Position numbers and translations under genes: made by a program. 64,000 bases of DNA, from contig NZ_QGKM01000037.1 of assembly GCF_003172875.1 (NCBI RefSeq), positions 1 through 64,000 of the forward strand, written 5' to 3'. This document shows positions 1 through 9,854 of the stretch, piece by piece. This DNA is from Leucothrix pacifica (lineage in GTDB: Bacteria; Pseudomonadota; Gammaproteobacteria; Thiotrichales; Thiotrichaceae). The stretch's first letter is position 1; each line of letters starts with the position of its first letter. The notes below the pieces were generated by a model. The model did no database searches. It was not told the DNA's origin and worked only from the letters and a program-made list of their open reading frames with translations.

Positions 1-279
1 ACTCTTGACCATAGCTCCCGATTGTGAGATACAAAATATGATACCAATCCAAATATAGATATCTTTTGAATCAGGTGGAATGAATGAAAAGAAGTTTTCC
101 AATTTTATTACCTATGTTACGGAAGTGAGTGGTTACTGCTAGGTAACTGTGACTACTCGTTTCTGTGAGAAGTCACAAATTGTTTCATTTTCAATTAATT
201 CATTAGTGAATCTACATTTGGTGAAGAAATTTGGCTTGCAATAAACAAAAAACTCATGAGGATCACCAAACTTATGACC

Positions 280-2394
280 TCAAACACCTGCTAACACACA
301 ACGTAATACTCCATAATTCCAGTGGCCACCTAGTGACTGATACAAATCATTTACAGCACCTTCTGAGCGATTAGGCAGCTTGACTATGGCTTGTCGTATC
401 ACTTCAATATCTTCAGGGTCGAGATCTGTCGCATCTTCAACTGAGATCTTTCCTTCACGCACAGCATCCGCCAAGTCACTGTAAACCGTTGTGGCTACCA
501 CTTGTCGCTTCTGCATGATTTGCTCAACCGTCATACCTTGATTAAACATAGCGAGGGTTGAATTAGCAGAGCTCTCAGTGACCGGCTCCTGATTGCTGGC
601 AAACTCTGCAATTACCGCCATAAACTCATCGCCGTAGCGCTCAAGTTTTGACTCACCGACGCCACCCAAATATCGGAACTCATCATTAGTCAGCGGTTGG
701 TTCTGTGCCATTTCTTCTAGTGTGCGGTCATGGAAGATGACATAAGGTGGCACGCCCTGCTCTCGAGCCAGATCCAAACGCAGCGCCTTTAATGCAATCA
801 ATAAACTCTCATGCTCTGGTGAGAGGTCGGCACGCTCTCTGGAAGAACTACTTTTCTTGGCTAGCTTAGGAATGGCCAGTTTTCTGGCGAGCAGCTGTTC
901 CTGACCTTTAAGTAACGGTCGGGCTTTTTCTGTAAGCTGCAAAGCACCATATCGCTCCATATTGATATGCAAAAAACCTTGCGCAATTAGCTGCCTGAAC
1001 AAACTGCGCCAATCGACCTGCGTATGATGTTTACCCAAACCGAATACTTTTAGGTGATGATGACCGTTTTTCTGAATTCGCTCATCGTCCTTGCCCACCA
1101 GGATATCGGTGACATAAGTGACACCGAAGCTTTGCCCGCTACGATATACCGCAGATAACGCTTTTTGTGCATCTTCTGTCGCATCCCAGGTTTCGGGTGG
1201 ATTCAGGCAATTATCACAGTTGCCACACTTATCCGCAGAAGACTCCCCAAAATAACCTAGTATCGCCGAACGCCTGCAACTCACGGTTTCACACAGTGCC
1301 AGCATAGCTTCTAATTTGTGCTGAGTGATCCGCTTGTGTTCTTCACTCCCACTGCTTTCCTGCATCATCTGGCGCAGTGTAATGACGTCCTGCAAACCGT
1401 AACTCATCCACGCATTTGCTGAGTTTCCATCACGCCCTGCCCGGCCTGTTTCCTGGTAATAAGCTTCGATATTTTTGGGCAAACTTAAGTGCGCGACAAA
1501 CCGGACATCGGGCTTATCGATGCCCATACCAAAGGCAATCGTTGCCACAATAATCACGCCCTCATCTCGCAGAAAACGCGCCTGAGTATGCTGACGAAGT
1601 TCAGCGGGTAAACCTGCGTGATAAGGCAAGGCCGTTCGCCCTTTTCCGCTCAGCCAATGTGCAGTTGTTTCGACCTTTTTACGAGATAAGCAATAGACAA
1701 TGCCGGCGTCTCTAGGGTGGTTCTCCTGAATAAAACGCCACAGCCGGTCACGAGAGTTCTGGGCATCTGACAAGGTATAACGGATATTCGGGCGATCAAA
1801 ACTATTAACAAACACTCGTGCTTGTTGCAGATCCAGCTGCTCAATGATCTCATAGCGGGTTCGCTTGTCAGCAGTCGCAGTTAGAGCAATGCGTGGGATA
1901 TCGGGAAAATATTGCGCCAGTATTCTTAGTTGTTGGTATTCCGGTCGAAAGTCATGACCCCATTGCGATACACAATGTGCTTCATCAACCGCAAATAATG
2001 AAATAGTGCATCGCTGAAGTAATTGCAGGGTGTAATCATTAGCCAGACGTTCCGGAGCAATATACAAAAAATCCAATTCACCCCTGCGTAGGTCTGACTC
2101 AACCGCCTGACGCGCCTCTGCATTTAGCGTCGAATTCAAAAAAGCGGCTTTAACACCGACTTGTTTCAGAGCATCCACCTGATCCTGCATCAGTGCAATC
2201 AATGGTGACACCACAACACCGACGCCATCACGAACAAGTGCGGGGATTTGATAACACAGCGACTTACCGCCACCGGTTGGCATTAGAACGAAGGCATCTT
2301 GTCCGGCAATCACGGTATCAATGATGTCGGCCTGATTATGGCGGAATTCTGAGTAACCAAATGTTGAATTAAGAATTTCCAGCGCACGCGACAT
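280..2394 (-). CDS. recQ: ATP-dependent DNA helicase RecQ
   Basis: This encodes a 3'-5' DNA helicase of the RecQ family (about 704 aa), acting in recombination and replication-fork repair. Visible motifs are Walker A ([12 protein letters not shown]), the DEAH box with aromatic-rich loop ([16 protein letters not shown]), the motif VI region ([12 protein letters not shown]), the zinc-binding cysteines ([15 protein letters not shown]), an RQC winged helix and a C-terminal HRDC domain. The open frame extends upstream to 2523, but I chose the ATG at 2394 because the protein then begins MSRALEIL like other RecQs, an AAGG ribosome site sits about 7 nt upstream, and the long version would overlap purM. 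It is divergent from purM, with about 115 bp of shared promoter space. Confidence 0.95.
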   Translation of the reverse strand: MSRALEILNSTFGYSEFRHNQADIIDTVIAGQDAFVLMPTGGGKSLCYQIPALVRDGVGVVVSPLIALMQDQVDALKQVGVKAAFLNSTLNAEARQAVESDLRRGELDFLYIAPERLANDYTLQLLQRCTISLFAVDEAHCVSQWGHDFRPEYQQLRILAQYFPDIPRIALTATADKRTRYEIIEQLDLQQARVFVNSFDRPNIRYTLSDAQNSRDRLWRFIQENHPRDAGIVYCLSRKKVETTAHWLSGKGRTALPYHAGLPAELRQHTQARFLRDEGVIIVATIAFGMGIDKPDVRFVAHLSLPKNIEAYYQETGRAGRDGNSANAWMSYGLQDVITLRQMMQESSGSEEHKRITQHKLEAMLALCETVSCRRSAILGYFGESSADKCGNCDNCLNPPETWDATEDAQKALSAVYRSGQSFGVTYVTDILVGKDDERIQKNGHHHLKVFGLGKHHTQVDWRSLFRQLIAQGFLHINMERYGALQLTEKARPLLKGQEQLLARKLAIPKLAKKSSSSRERADLSPEHESLLIALKALRLDLAREQGVPPYVIFHDRTLEEMAQNQPLTNDEFRYLGGVGESKLERYGDEFMAVIAEFASNQEPVTESSANSTLAMFNQGMTVEQIMQKRQVVATTVYSDLADAVREGKISVEDATDLDPEDIEVIRQAIVKLPNRSEGAVNDLYQSLGGHWNYGVLRCVLAGV

Positions 2395-2509
2395 AAACAA
2401 ACCTTGAACATTTTGATGGGGAACCAATAAAAGCACATCGCACATCGTAAATGAATTAAAACATGATAGAATTCTATTTTTTAAACGGTTCGCAAGGATC
2501 CACGCTTCA

Positions 2510-3559
2510 ATGGAAGAGAACAAGCCCTCCCTGACTTATCAGGACGCCGGAGTTAGTATTGAAACCGGTAACGCCCTTATTGATCGCATTAAGCCACACG
2601 CACGCCGTACCAAACGCCCGGAAGTACTGGGGAATATCGGTGGCTTTGGTGCACTCATGTCACTGCCTAACCGCTATAAAGACCCGGTTCTGGTCTCCGG
2701 AACGGATGGTGTTGGTACCAAACTAAAGCTGGCTATTGATATGAAGCGATTCGATACGATAGGTATCGATTTGGTTGCGATGTGCGTGAATGACATCATA
2801 GTGACTGGCGCGGAGCCACTATTCTTCCTTGATTATTACGCCACGGGTAAGTTGGATAATGACGATGCTGAAGCGGTTATCAAAGGAATTGCGGACGGTT
2901 GTGAATTAGCAGGTGCTGCGCTGATTGGTGGTGAAACTGCCGAGATGCCCGGAATCTACTCCGAAGGTGATTTTGACCTTGCTGGCTTTAGTGTCGGCGT
3001 GGTTGAGCGTGACGCTATCTTGGATCAAAGCGCTGTTGCTAATGGCAATGTGTTGATTGGTCTGGAGTCCAGCGGCCCTCACTCCAACGGATATTCATTG
3101 ATTCGTAAAGTGCTGGAAGTGTCTGGTCAGACGCTGGATCAAACTTTTGCTGAGAATGATGATACAACATTGGGCGATGCGCTACTTGCACCGACAACTA
3201 TCTACGTTAAGCCCCTGCTACAAGCACTGAAGCAATTTGATATTCGTGCGCTGGCACACATCACTGGTGGTGGGTTAACGGAAAACTTACCGCGTGTATT
3301 ACCAAGCCACTGTAAAGCTGAGATTGATTTAAGTAGTTGGGAGCGCCCGGCCATTTTCAATTGGCTGCAAGAGCAAGGCAATATCGAAAACATGGAAATG
3401 TTGCGTACCTTTAACTGTGGTATTGGTATGGTGATTGTTGTGGCTGAAGATCAGGCAGACGAGATGATCAATAGCTTCAAGCTACAACAAATCCAAAGCT
3501 GGAAAATTGGCCAAATCAGCGCGACTGATGCCGATGAGTCATTTGTAGAGTACGTATAA
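2510..3559 (+). CDS. purM: Phosphoribosylformylglycinamidine cyclo-ligase (AIR synthetase)
   Basis: PurM closes the imidazole ring of FGAM to give AIR in de novo purine synthesis, in the cytosol. The 349-aa length is normal. Family motifs are visible: the nucleotide-binding [10 protein letters not shown] (residues 64-73), [18 protein letters not shown] (140-148) and the glycine-rich HITGGGL (about 250-256). The ATG lies downstream of an AAGGA sequence. It is followed after 3 nt by purN, the standard gammaproteobacterial purMN pair, so both are probably co-transcribed. Confidence 0.96.
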   Translation: MEENKPSLTYQDAGVSIETGNALIDRIKPHARRTKRPEVLGNIGGFGALMSLPNRYKDPVLVSGTDGVGTKLKLAIDMKRFDTIGIDLVAMCVNDIIVTGAEPLFFLDYYATGKLDNDDAEAVIKGIADGCELAGAALIGGETAEMPGIYSEGDFDLAGFSVGVVERDAILDQSAVANGNVLIGLESSGPHSNGYSLIRKVLEVSGQTLDQTFAENDDTTLGDALLAPTTIYVKPLLQALKQFDIRALAHITGGGLTENLPRVLPSHCKAEIDLSSWERPAIFNWLQEQGNIENMEMLRTFNCGIGMVIVVAEDQADEMINSFKLQQIQSWKIGQISATDADESFVEYV

Positions 3560-3562
3560 GCA

Positions 3563-4201
3563 ATGCTATCAATTGTTGTACTGATCTCTGGTGGCGGGAC
3601 TAATCTGCAGGCGATTATGGATTATATCGCCACCGAAAAACCAGATGCAAACATCGAATTAGTGCTGAGTAACCGACCTGATGCCTACGGCTTGCAGCGC
3701 GCTGCCGGCGCATCCATCAAAACGGAAGTGATAGACCACAAGGCCTTTGATTCACGTGAAAGCTTCGATCAGGCGATGATCGAGGTGATTGATCCTTACC
3801 AGCCTGATCTCATCATTTTGGCTGGCTTCATGCGTATTCTGAGTCATGGTTTTGTTGAGCATTATGAAGGGCGAATGATTAATATCCACCCTGCTTTATT
3901 GCCCGCTTACAAAGGACTACACACGCACAAACGAGCATTGGCAGATGGTGTGAGTCATCACGGAGCGAGTGTTCATTATGTGACACCTGAGCTGGATTCT
4001 GGTGCAGTCATCGCGCAAGGTCGCGTGCCGGTACTAAAAGATGATACGGAAGAATCACTGGAACAACGTGTACATCGTATCGAGCACATAGTGTATCCGG
4101 AAGTTGTTAAATGGTTTGCAGAAGGTCGACTGAGTTATAGAGATAATCAGGCCTATATGGATGATACGCTTTTGACTGAACCTGTCGTTATTGATCTATA
4201 G
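3563..4201 (+). CDS. purN: Phosphoribosylglycinamide formyltransferase (GAR transformylase)
   Basis: PurN transfers the formyl group of 10-formyl-THF to GAR, the third step of purine synthesis. The 212-aa protein has the phosphate-binding SGGGTN (9-14), and the catalytic triad residues expected for PurN fall at N107, H109 (in NIHPALLP) and D145 (in LDSGAVIAQ). Those positions are within one residue of the E. coli enzyme. It starts 3 nt after the purM stop, indicating translational coupling, and is followed by a strong hairpin at 4252-4281. Confidence 0.96.
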   Translation: MLSIVVLISGGGTNLQAIMDYIATEKPDANIELVLSNRPDAYGLQRAAGASIKTEVIDHKAFDSRESFDQAMIEVIDPYQPDLIILAGFMRILSHGFVEHYEGRMINIHPALLPAYKGLHTHKRALADGVSHHGASVHYVTPELDSGAVIAQGRVPVLKDDTEESLEQRVHRIEHIVYPEVVKWFAEGRLSYRDNQAYMDDTLLTEPVVIDL

Positions 4202-4251
4202 CGACTGTGCCATACGAGATTGATGAAGGGACTATAATCGAAACGATTAAG

Positions 4252-4281
4252 ACAGCCATTTCAGTAGCAGGAAATGGCTGT
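4252..4281. terminator. Hairpin between convergent purN and the ABM-like gene
   Basis: A perfect 11-bp inverted repeat (ACAGCCATTTC / GAAATGGCTGT) with an 8-nt loop, followed by a T-rich TTTCAATTTC. It lies 50 nt after the purN stop and 20 nt before the stop of the convergent gene at 4301, so it could serve both directions. Confidence 0.7.
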
Positions 4282-4300
4282 TTCAATTTCTGTCGGTTAG

Positions 4301-4699
4301 TTACTCAGGGACGCCCTGCCACAGCATTTCATAACCCGTTTCATAAGCGTCATCACAGAACTCTAATAGCTCATCGAACTTATCACGAAATGCTTTATCA
4401 GCATGTGACTTTTCATGCTGCTCGTAGGAGTTCCAGTACGTGATTATCGCCAACTCACCGGGCTTGATGCGCTTCTCTTCCGGCTCTTCGGCAAACGATC
4501 CTTCCTCAGAAACGAAGCCACCGTATTTGAACACCTGACCGGCTATAAAACCGCCTTTATCATCACCGTAAGTGTTTTTCACAACGTTACACATTTCGCC
4601 TAACGTCATTTCTACGTCTTCAACGGTAACGCCTTCTTTCAGATCGACCACATTGAACAACATGACACAACCGAAAGGAATAGAGATTGGGTGAAACAT
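4301..4699 (-). CDS. Small ABM-like (ferredoxin-fold) protein of unknown function
   Basis: A 132-aa soluble protein. The C-terminal half (GELAIITYWNSYEQHEKSHA followed by a helix ending in the W of MLWQG) resembles the dimeric alpha/beta barrel antibiotic-biosynthesis-monooxygenase type fold, in which a W-x-S-x-E-x-H-x-x-S/H segment is common. No catalytic role can be assigned. The start is supported by a GAGG about 8 nt upstream of the ATG. It is convergent with purN and separated by about 80 nt from the downstream kdsB stop, so it is probably its own unit. Its 5' leader can form a hairpin (see findings). Confidence 0.6.
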   Translation of the reverse strand: MFHPISIPFGCVMLFNVVDLKEGVTVEDVEMTLGEMCNVVKNTYGDDKGGFIAGQVFKYGGFVSEEGSFAEEPEEKRIKPGELAIITYWNSYEQHEKSHADKAFRDKFDELLEFCDDAYETGYEMLWQGVPE

Positions 4700-4781
4700 G
4701 ATAAGACCTCATTATTAGAATAGTTTTATCATGCTAACAATCCAAACTAAGCGGTATCCATACCTCTTTTGGGTGAGCTAA

Positions 4782-5540
4782 TCAGATGAAGGCTGCTTCA
4801 CGTTTTTGGAAGACTTTCTCGACAGCTGCAAGATCTTCAGCAGTGTCGACACCACCTCCCGGCACTTCTGCCGCCTCAGCAACGTGGATTCTTGTGCCGT
4901 ACCACATAGCACGCAGCTGCTCTAGCTTTTCCAGTTGCTCCAGCTGACAGCTTTCCATTTTCACAAAATTACGTAAATATTTGGCACGGTAAGCGTAAAT
5001 ACCAATATGCCGGCTAGCAAACTCAGAGATGCTCAACTCAGGATCACGCTGATATGGAATGGAAGCACGAGAGAAGTACATCGCCATGCCAGCATTATCG
5101 GTCACTACTTTCACAATATTTTTATCCGCATACTCTTCAGCGCTGGTGATTGGTGTGCTCAGTGTGGCAATCATTGCTTCAGAGTTATTTGCTAAATTCT
5201 CAGCGACCTGATGAAGGTTCACAGCAGGCGTCAGTGGTTCATCACCCTGTAGGTTGACCACGATATCTTCATCATCAAAGTGTCGGAGCGCAGCAACTTC
5301 AGCCAATCGGTCACTACCAGTTTCATGTGAGCTACTGGTCATACACACATCAGCAGCAAAACTTTCGCAAACCTCACTAATGCGTTCATCATCAGTCGCA
5401 ACAATAATATTGTCAAAACCGGCTAATCGCGCACATTCGTAGACCCGTTGAATCATTGGCTTACCGGCGATAGGTAGCAATGGTTTTCCGGGAAGGCGTG
5501 TAGAGTTGTATCGCGCAGGGATTACCAGGATTGTTTTCAT
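4782..5540 (-). CDS. kdsB: 3-deoxy-manno-octulosonate cytidylyltransferase (CMP-KDO synthetase)
   Basis: KdsB activates KDO with CTP for attachment to lipid A. The 252-aa protein has the nucleotidyltransferase N-terminal loop [15 protein letters not shown], the VATDDERI strand, ETGSDRLAE and the NLQGDEPL motif. All are standard for the family. The start codon overlaps the stop of the upstream Trm112-like gene by 4 nt (ATGA). It is the last gene of the exbB-exbD-msbA-lpxK-Trm112-kdsB lipid A operon. Confidence 0.96.
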   Translation of the reverse strand: MKTILVIPARYNSTRLPGKPLLPIAGKPMIQRVYECARLAGFDNIIVATDDERISEVCESFAADVCMTSSSHETGSDRLAEVAALRHFDDEDIVVNLQGDEPLTPAVNLHQVAENLANNSEAMIATLSTPITSAEEYADKNIVKVVTDNAGMAMYFSRASIPYQRDPELSISEFASRHIGIYAYRAKYLRNFVKMESCQLEQLEKLEQLRAMWYGTRIHVAEAAEVPGGGVDTAEDLAAVEKVFQKREAAFI

Positions 5541-5722
5541 AATTTTTCGACCTCTTCCTGAGTCAGCACTCGGGCTTCGTTTTCCAACATCACAGGCTTA
5601 CCATCGATGATTGGGTATGCAAGCCTTGCGGAGCGGGAAATCAGTTCTTGTTTATTTTTATCGTATATTAAGCGCCCCTTTGTAACAGGGCAAACCAGTA
5701 TATCTAATAGCTTGGTGTTCAT
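5537..5722 (-). CDS. Trm112-family (YcaR-like) small protein
   Basis: A 61-aa Trm112-family protein starting [18 protein letters not shown] and carrying the [11 protein letters not shown] motif typical of E. coli YcaR. Only one of the zinc-ligand cysteines seen in eukaryotic Trm112 is present, as is usual for bacterial members. It overlaps lpxK (upstream) and kdsB (downstream) by 4 nt each, so translation of all three is probably coupled. The molecular role of these bacterial proteins is not established. Confidence 0.9.
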   Translation of the reverse strand: MNTKLLDILVCPVTKGRLIYDKNKQELISRSARLAYPIIDGKPVMLENEARVLTQEEVEKL

Positions 5723-6741
5723 TGTTTATCCGACTTAATTTCGTTAATTCGTGCCAGTAGATTCTCAGCAAAAGCACTCGTCACGATTGCGGTGACTGGC
5801 ACGAACCAATGATTGTCTTTTGCAAAACCGCGACACTTGACGGCATCTTTTTCAGTCATGACAACGGGAATTTCGTCGGCGAAGTCTACATCAGCCTGAC
5901 TGAATGCATGATGATCAGGGAATGAATGCCTGGTCACCATTAAGCCGGATTCTTCTAACATATTGAAAAAGCGCAGAGGGTTACCAATACCTGTTACCGC
6001 GTGAATATGGCGACCTTTCCAATCAGATAATGGTTGCTTCAGATCAGAATTCAAGCGACGTATTAGCGTTGCCTGCAATTGCATACTCAGTTCAGAGTGA
6101 GGTTCAGGTTCATTGAAAATCACAAAATCACAGCTGGCCAGTCGTGATTTAGGCTCACGCAGTGGCCCTGCAGGTAAACAGTATTCGTTACCCAAGCCAC
6201 GCTCCCCATCGATCACCACTATCTCAATATCACGCTTCAAACGGTAATGCTGCAAGCCATCATCACTAATGACAATATCAATGTTTCCTGGCTGAAGTAA
6301 CGCGTCAACATCAGCATTTCGGTCCGGCCCGGCAACGACAGGAACACCACTGCGTTGTGCCATCAGTACAGGTTCATCACCATAAAGCGAGGCATCACCA
6401 TCAGCTTCAACAAGTAGCGGCCAGTGAGAGGCGCTACCGCCATAACCGCGTGTAATTATACCCGGCCGATATCCCGCCTCTTTTAACAAATGAGCCAGAT
6501 AAATCACCAGAGGAGTTTTACCTGTACCACCTACACTGATATTACCCACTACAATAACCGGCACAAAGTGGTTGACTTGTTTGTTGAGACTGAAGTGTTT
6601 ATCCAAACGTGCAAGTAATCGATACAAGGCTTCTAAAGGCTTCAATAAATAAGCCCCTGAACCTCCCTGATACCAAATAGTCTCCAGTATGCGTTGCAAC
6701 CAGGAGGTATTGTGATTAGTTTTTTGTGGTCGTGGACTCAC
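5719..6741 (-). CDS. lpxK: Tetraacyldisaccharide 4'-kinase
   Basis: LpxK phosphorylates the 4' position of the lipid A disaccharide precursor at the inner membrane. The 340-aa protein has an N-terminal amphipathic/hydrophobic segment ([18 protein letters not shown]), the P-loop [12 protein letters not shown] (66-77), TRGYGG, the DDGLQHY catalytic motif and MTEKDAVK near the C-terminus. It lies 16 nt after msbA and overlaps the Trm112-like gene by 4 nt. Confidence 0.96.
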   Translation of the reverse strand: MSPRPQKTNHNTSWLQRILETIWYQGGSGAYLLKPLEALYRLLARLDKHFSLNKQVNHFVPVIVVGNISVGGTGKTPLVIYLAHLLKEAGYRPGIITRGYGGSASHWPLLVEADGDASLYGDEPVLMAQRSGVPVVAGPDRNADVDALLQPGNIDIVISDDGLQHYRLKRDIEIVVIDGERGLGNEYCLPAGPLREPKSRLASCDFVIFNEPEPHSELSMQLQATLIRRLNSDLKQPLSDWKGRHIHAVTGIGNPLRFFNMLEESGLMVTRHSFPDHHAFSQADVDFADEIPVVMTEKDAVKCRGFAKDNHWFVPVTAIVTSAFAENLLARINEIKSDKQ

Positions 6742-6757
6742 GTTAACTCTCTAAGCA

Positions 6758-8524
6758 CTAGTCATCACTTTGCATTTGCTGCAAGGTCGCATAAACACCA
6801 TTTTGCGCTAGTAATGACTGATGAGTTCCTGACTCGACAATCTGCCCACTGTCCATCACCAGAATATTATCAGCCTGCTCAATTGTCGTCAGACGATGAG
6901 CAATCATAAAGGTGGTACGCCCTTTTAATAATTCATCCAGCGCTGCCTGAATATAGCGTTCGGATTGGGTATCTAATGCCGAGGTTGCTTCATCCAGAAT
7001 CAAAATAGGTGTGTCTGCCAGTATCGCACGGGCAATGGCTAAACGTTGCTTTTGACCTCCTGATAGCAAGGTGCCATTTTCGCCTATAATGGTGTCGAAA
7101 CCATTGGGAAGTTCTTCTATAAACTCTAGCGCATAAGCAGCTTTTGCAGCATCAATGATTTTAGAATCGTCAAGATTACGTAACATGCCATAGGCAATAT
7201 TGTTCCGAACAGTGTCGTTAAACAAAGTTATATTCTGACCAACATAAGCGAATTGTTGCCTCAGGTTAGCCAATTTATAATCAGTAATCGGCATACCATC
7301 TAACTCGATACCGCCTTCCTGATAATCATAAAACCGTGGCAGCAAATTCACCAAAGTGGTTTTACCGCTACCGGATTTACCCACCAAAGCAATTTTGTCA
7401 CCGGCCTTTACCTTAAAACTGATGCCCTTCAGTATCGAATCAGACTCATCGTAGTTAAATTTAACATTATTGAAACTAACGTCTCCTTTGACTCGCTCAA
7501 CTTCATAACTACCCTGATCTTTCTCTGTCTGGGCATCGATAATCGTGAAGATACTCTCACCGGCTGCTACACCTGCCTGTAAGGTGGCGCTGATTGACGT
7601 TAAGCGTTTCAGTGGGTCAAACAGCAACATCATAGCCGCCATAAAGGACATAAACATACCCGGAGAAAAACGCTCCAGTAAGTCACCACGAGTCGCAATA
7701 ACGATAATGACCGCCAGCGCGACGGCCACGATAAAATGCACAAGCGGCATGCTGAGACGTTCAGTCATGATCCGCTTCATAAATGATTTACGGTTACGCT
7801 CATTTACCTCAGCAAAGCGGTCTTTCTCAAAGTCAGTAGCACCAAATATTCTGACCTCACGGGTTGCCTGAATCACTTCGCTACCGATCTGTGTTACTTC
7901 ACCTGTTGATTCTTGGATCTGTCTGCTAAAGCGGCGGAAACGCTTGGATACATATCGGATAATGAAAGCGATTAGCGGACCTGTCAGCAATACCACACAG
8001 GTAAGCTCCCAGCTGTAGTACATCATCAAGCCTAGCAATCCAATTATCGTTGCAAGATCCTGCACCAATACGGTCAAACCACTAGTGGCGGCAGCAGCGA
8101 CCTGCTCGACATGAAAAATCAGCTTAGTGACCACCTGACCAGAGTTGGTTCGGTCATAAAAACTAACCGGCAAATGAATTAGTCTCGAGAAAACTTCACT
8201 ACGTAGCTCAGTAACGACCTTGCGACCTACCCACGACATAAAATATCCAGACAAAAAGCCTGATATGCCGCGTAGCAAAAAGATAAATAATAGTGCTGCT
8301 GGTGCCCATTTAATGATGTCCGGGTCTTTGTCCATGAATGTGCCATCCAGCAAAGGCTGAAGATAGGCTGCAAACATGGGTTGAGTCAGTGCATTGATTA
8401 CAAGGCCTGACAAGGCCAGTAAGAGATAGCGCCAGTGCTTCAGTGAATAGCCTGCCAGACGCTTATAAATTTCAACCCCATCCATGGATGGGGCTGTATC
8501 GTTACTACTTGTCAAAGATGACAT
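6758..8524 (-). CDS. msbA: Lipid A export ABC transporter MsbA
   Basis: MsbA flips lipid A-core across the inner membrane. This 588-aa half-transporter has six hydrophobic segments in the first about 330 residues and a C-terminal ATPase with Walker A (GKSGSGKTTL), the Q-loop (AYVGQNITLF), signature (LSGGQKQR), Walker B (ILILDEATSALD) and H-loop (IAHRLTTIEQ). Its position between exbD and lpxK supports MsbA rather than a multidrug exporter. Confidence 0.95.
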   Translation of the reverse strand: MSSLTSSNDTAPSMDGVEIYKRLAGYSLKHWRYLLLALSGLVINALTQPMFAAYLQPLLDGTFMDKDPDIIKWAPAALLFIFLLRGISGFLSGYFMSWVGRKVVTELRSEVFSRLIHLPVSFYDRTNSGQVVTKLIFHVEQVAAAATSGLTVLVQDLATIIGLLGLMMYYSWELTCVVLLTGPLIAFIIRYVSKRFRRFSRQIQESTGEVTQIGSEVIQATREVRIFGATDFEKDRFAEVNERNRKSFMKRIMTERLSMPLVHFIVAVALAVIIVIATRGDLLERFSPGMFMSFMAAMMLLFDPLKRLTSISATLQAGVAAGESIFTIIDAQTEKDQGSYEVERVKGDVSFNNVKFNYDESDSILKGISFKVKAGDKIALVGKSGSGKTTLVNLLPRFYDYQEGGIELDGMPITDYKLANLRQQFAYVGQNITLFNDTVRNNIAYGMLRNLDDSKIIDAAKAAYALEFIEELPNGFDTIIGENGTLLSGGQKQRLAIARAILADTPILILDEATSALDTQSERYIQAALDELLKGRTTFMIAHRLTTIEQADNILVMDSGQIVESGTHQSLLAQNGVYATLQQMQSDD

Positions 8525-8537
8525 CCTGTCGTTTCGT

Positions 8538-8960
8538 TTACTTCCTTGGGGCTTGAGCAGTCGCCATCGAGAAGTTAGTTAGTCCCAGTCTTCCGGCAAT
8601 ATCCATCGCGGTCACAACCGCCTGATAATTGGTGGTAGCGTCAGCACTAATGACTAGCGGTGGATTACTACCACGGCTATCCAATGCTTCGCTCATTGCC
8701 TGGAACAATGTTTCTGGTTTGTTATTCAACACTTCACGACCATCGATGTAGTAAGTTCCCTTACCATCAATCAGCAGCTCCATGGTCTGTTTCTGAACGA
8801 CCGGCACTGCACTTTGAGTGGTTGGTAATTCAATTTTAATTTTAGCATTGCGATCAAACGTGGTGGTCAGCATAAAGAATATCAGTAGCAAAAACACCAC
8901 GTCGATCAGAGGCGTCAGGTTAACTTCCACCTCGTCGGGTACATGCTGTGTGAAATTCAT
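8538..8960 (-). CDS. exbD: ExbD/TolR-family biopolymer transport protein
   Basis: A 140-aa protein with one N-terminal transmembrane helix (LIDVVFLLLIFFMLTTTF) preceded by VNLTPLIDV. The Asp in this helix is the conserved proton-pathway residue of ExbD/TolR. The rest is periplasmic. It overlaps exbB by 4 nt and probably forms a proton-driven motor with it. The association with msbA/lpxK is common in gammaproteobacteria outside the enterics. The energised partner, TonB-like or otherwise, is not in the window. Confidence 0.92.
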   Translation of the reverse strand: MNFTQHVPDEVEVNLTPLIDVVFLLLIFFMLTTTFDRNAKIKIELPTTQSAVPVVQKQTMELLIDGKGTYYIDGREVLNNKPETLFQAMSEALDSRGSNPPLVISADATTNYQAVVTAMDIAGRLGLTNFSMATAQAPRK

Positions 8961-9682
8961 GCTACACCGCCTGCAGCCTTACTCTGTTGAGCTGCTCTGA
9001 CTGCGGCCATGGCCTTTTGCGAACCACTGCTTGCTACAGACGGTGCTGCCGCTGCTGCAGCCACTGAGCGCTTGTGTATTGCCGCGTTACCAACGATATC
9101 AACCAGCTTCATGGCTGACTTTTCCATCTCTACAGCAAGACTTGTAATCTTACTACGGAAGTAACGGTGGAATATAAGGGCCGGAACAGCCACTGAGATA
9201 CCGGCAGCCGTTGTGATCAGCGCTTGTGAGATACCACCTGCCAGCTCAGTTGGATTGCCAACGCCCTGACTTGTGATAACACTAAATACGCTGATCATTC
9301 CAACAACTGTTCCTAACAGACCAAGTAATGGCGCGATGGCAGCGATAGTTCCCAGCGTCGTCATGTACTTATCCATCTCATGGATAACGTGACGGCCCGT
9401 TTCTTCAATATTGGTTTTCATGATATGGCGTGGTTGATCAACACTGTCTAGACCCGCAGCGAGTACACGCCCTAGTGGCGAACCATCACGAATTTGTGCG
9501 ATATGGGAGGGTGTCATTTTTCCTGACATAGCTAACTTCCCTGCCATGTCTGCAACCCCTTCAGGGATTACTTTCTTTGTATTTAGTTTAACAAACAGTG
9601 CAATCACGATTGCCATTGCTACGACAGAGCAAAGTAAGATTGGTATAATTAAAATACCACCCGCTGTTATATATTCAAACAT
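8957..9682 (-). CDS. exbB: MotA/TolQ/ExbB proton channel family protein
   Basis: A 241-aa membrane protein with three hydrophobic segments: an N-terminal helix at about 5-30, then LGTIAAIAPLLGLLGTVVGM and GISQALITTAAGISVAVPAL. The latter two carry the family signature. An alanine-rich C-terminal tail (AAAAAAPSVAS) is a local peculiarity. It is the first gene of the lipid A operon, and its upstream region (9683-9854) holds hairpins rather than a gene. Confidence 0.92.
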   Translation of the reverse strand: MFEYITAGGILIIPILLCSVVAMAIVIALFVKLNTKKVIPEGVADMAGKLAMSGKMTPSHIAQIRDGSPLGRVLAAGLDSVDQPRHIMKTNIEETGRHVIHEMDKYMTTLGTIAAIAPLLGLLGTVVGMISVFSVITSQGVGNPTELAGGISQALITTAAGISVAVPALIFHRYFRSKITSLAVEMEKSAMKLVDIVGNAAIHKRSVAAAAAAPSVASSGSQKAMAAVRAAQQSKAAGGVA

Positions 9683-9722
9683 ATCCGGCCTTTAAATTTT
9701 ATTATAATAATAGCTGTCTGAA

Positions 9723-9787
9723 CTGGTTTTGCCCCGAATGAATAAAACCAGGTTCCCTCGACACTGTAGTTACATCCCTCACTACAG
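9723..9787. terminator. Two hairpins between rlmD and exbB
   Basis: Two inverted repeats lie in the rlmD-exbB gap. One is a perfect 8-bp stem (CTGGTTTT at 9723-9730 with AAAACCAG at 9744-9751). The other is a perfect 7-bp stem (CTGTAGT at 9764-9770 with ACTACAG at 9781-9787). They follow the rlmD stop and precede exbB, so they may end the rlmD transcript or fold in the exbB leader. Neither has a strong T-run. Confidence 0.4.
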
Positions 9788-9854
9788 CTAACGTCATTAT
9801 ACAATAACGCCCCGACCCTATTAAAGGCCATAAAGTCAGAACGTACGCTGAATA

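Noticed and set aside
1-279. Region left of recQ
   Set aside because: I looked for a gene, an RNA and a terminator. Only short palindromic bits without a T-run were seen, so nothing is annotated.
2483-2500. Possible PurR operator upstream of purM
   Set aside because: Only about 7 of 16 positions fit the PurR consensus, too weak to call.
4207-4443. 78-codon open frame after purN on the plus strand
   Set aside because: It runs through the terminator hairpin and antisense to the better supported ABM-like gene.
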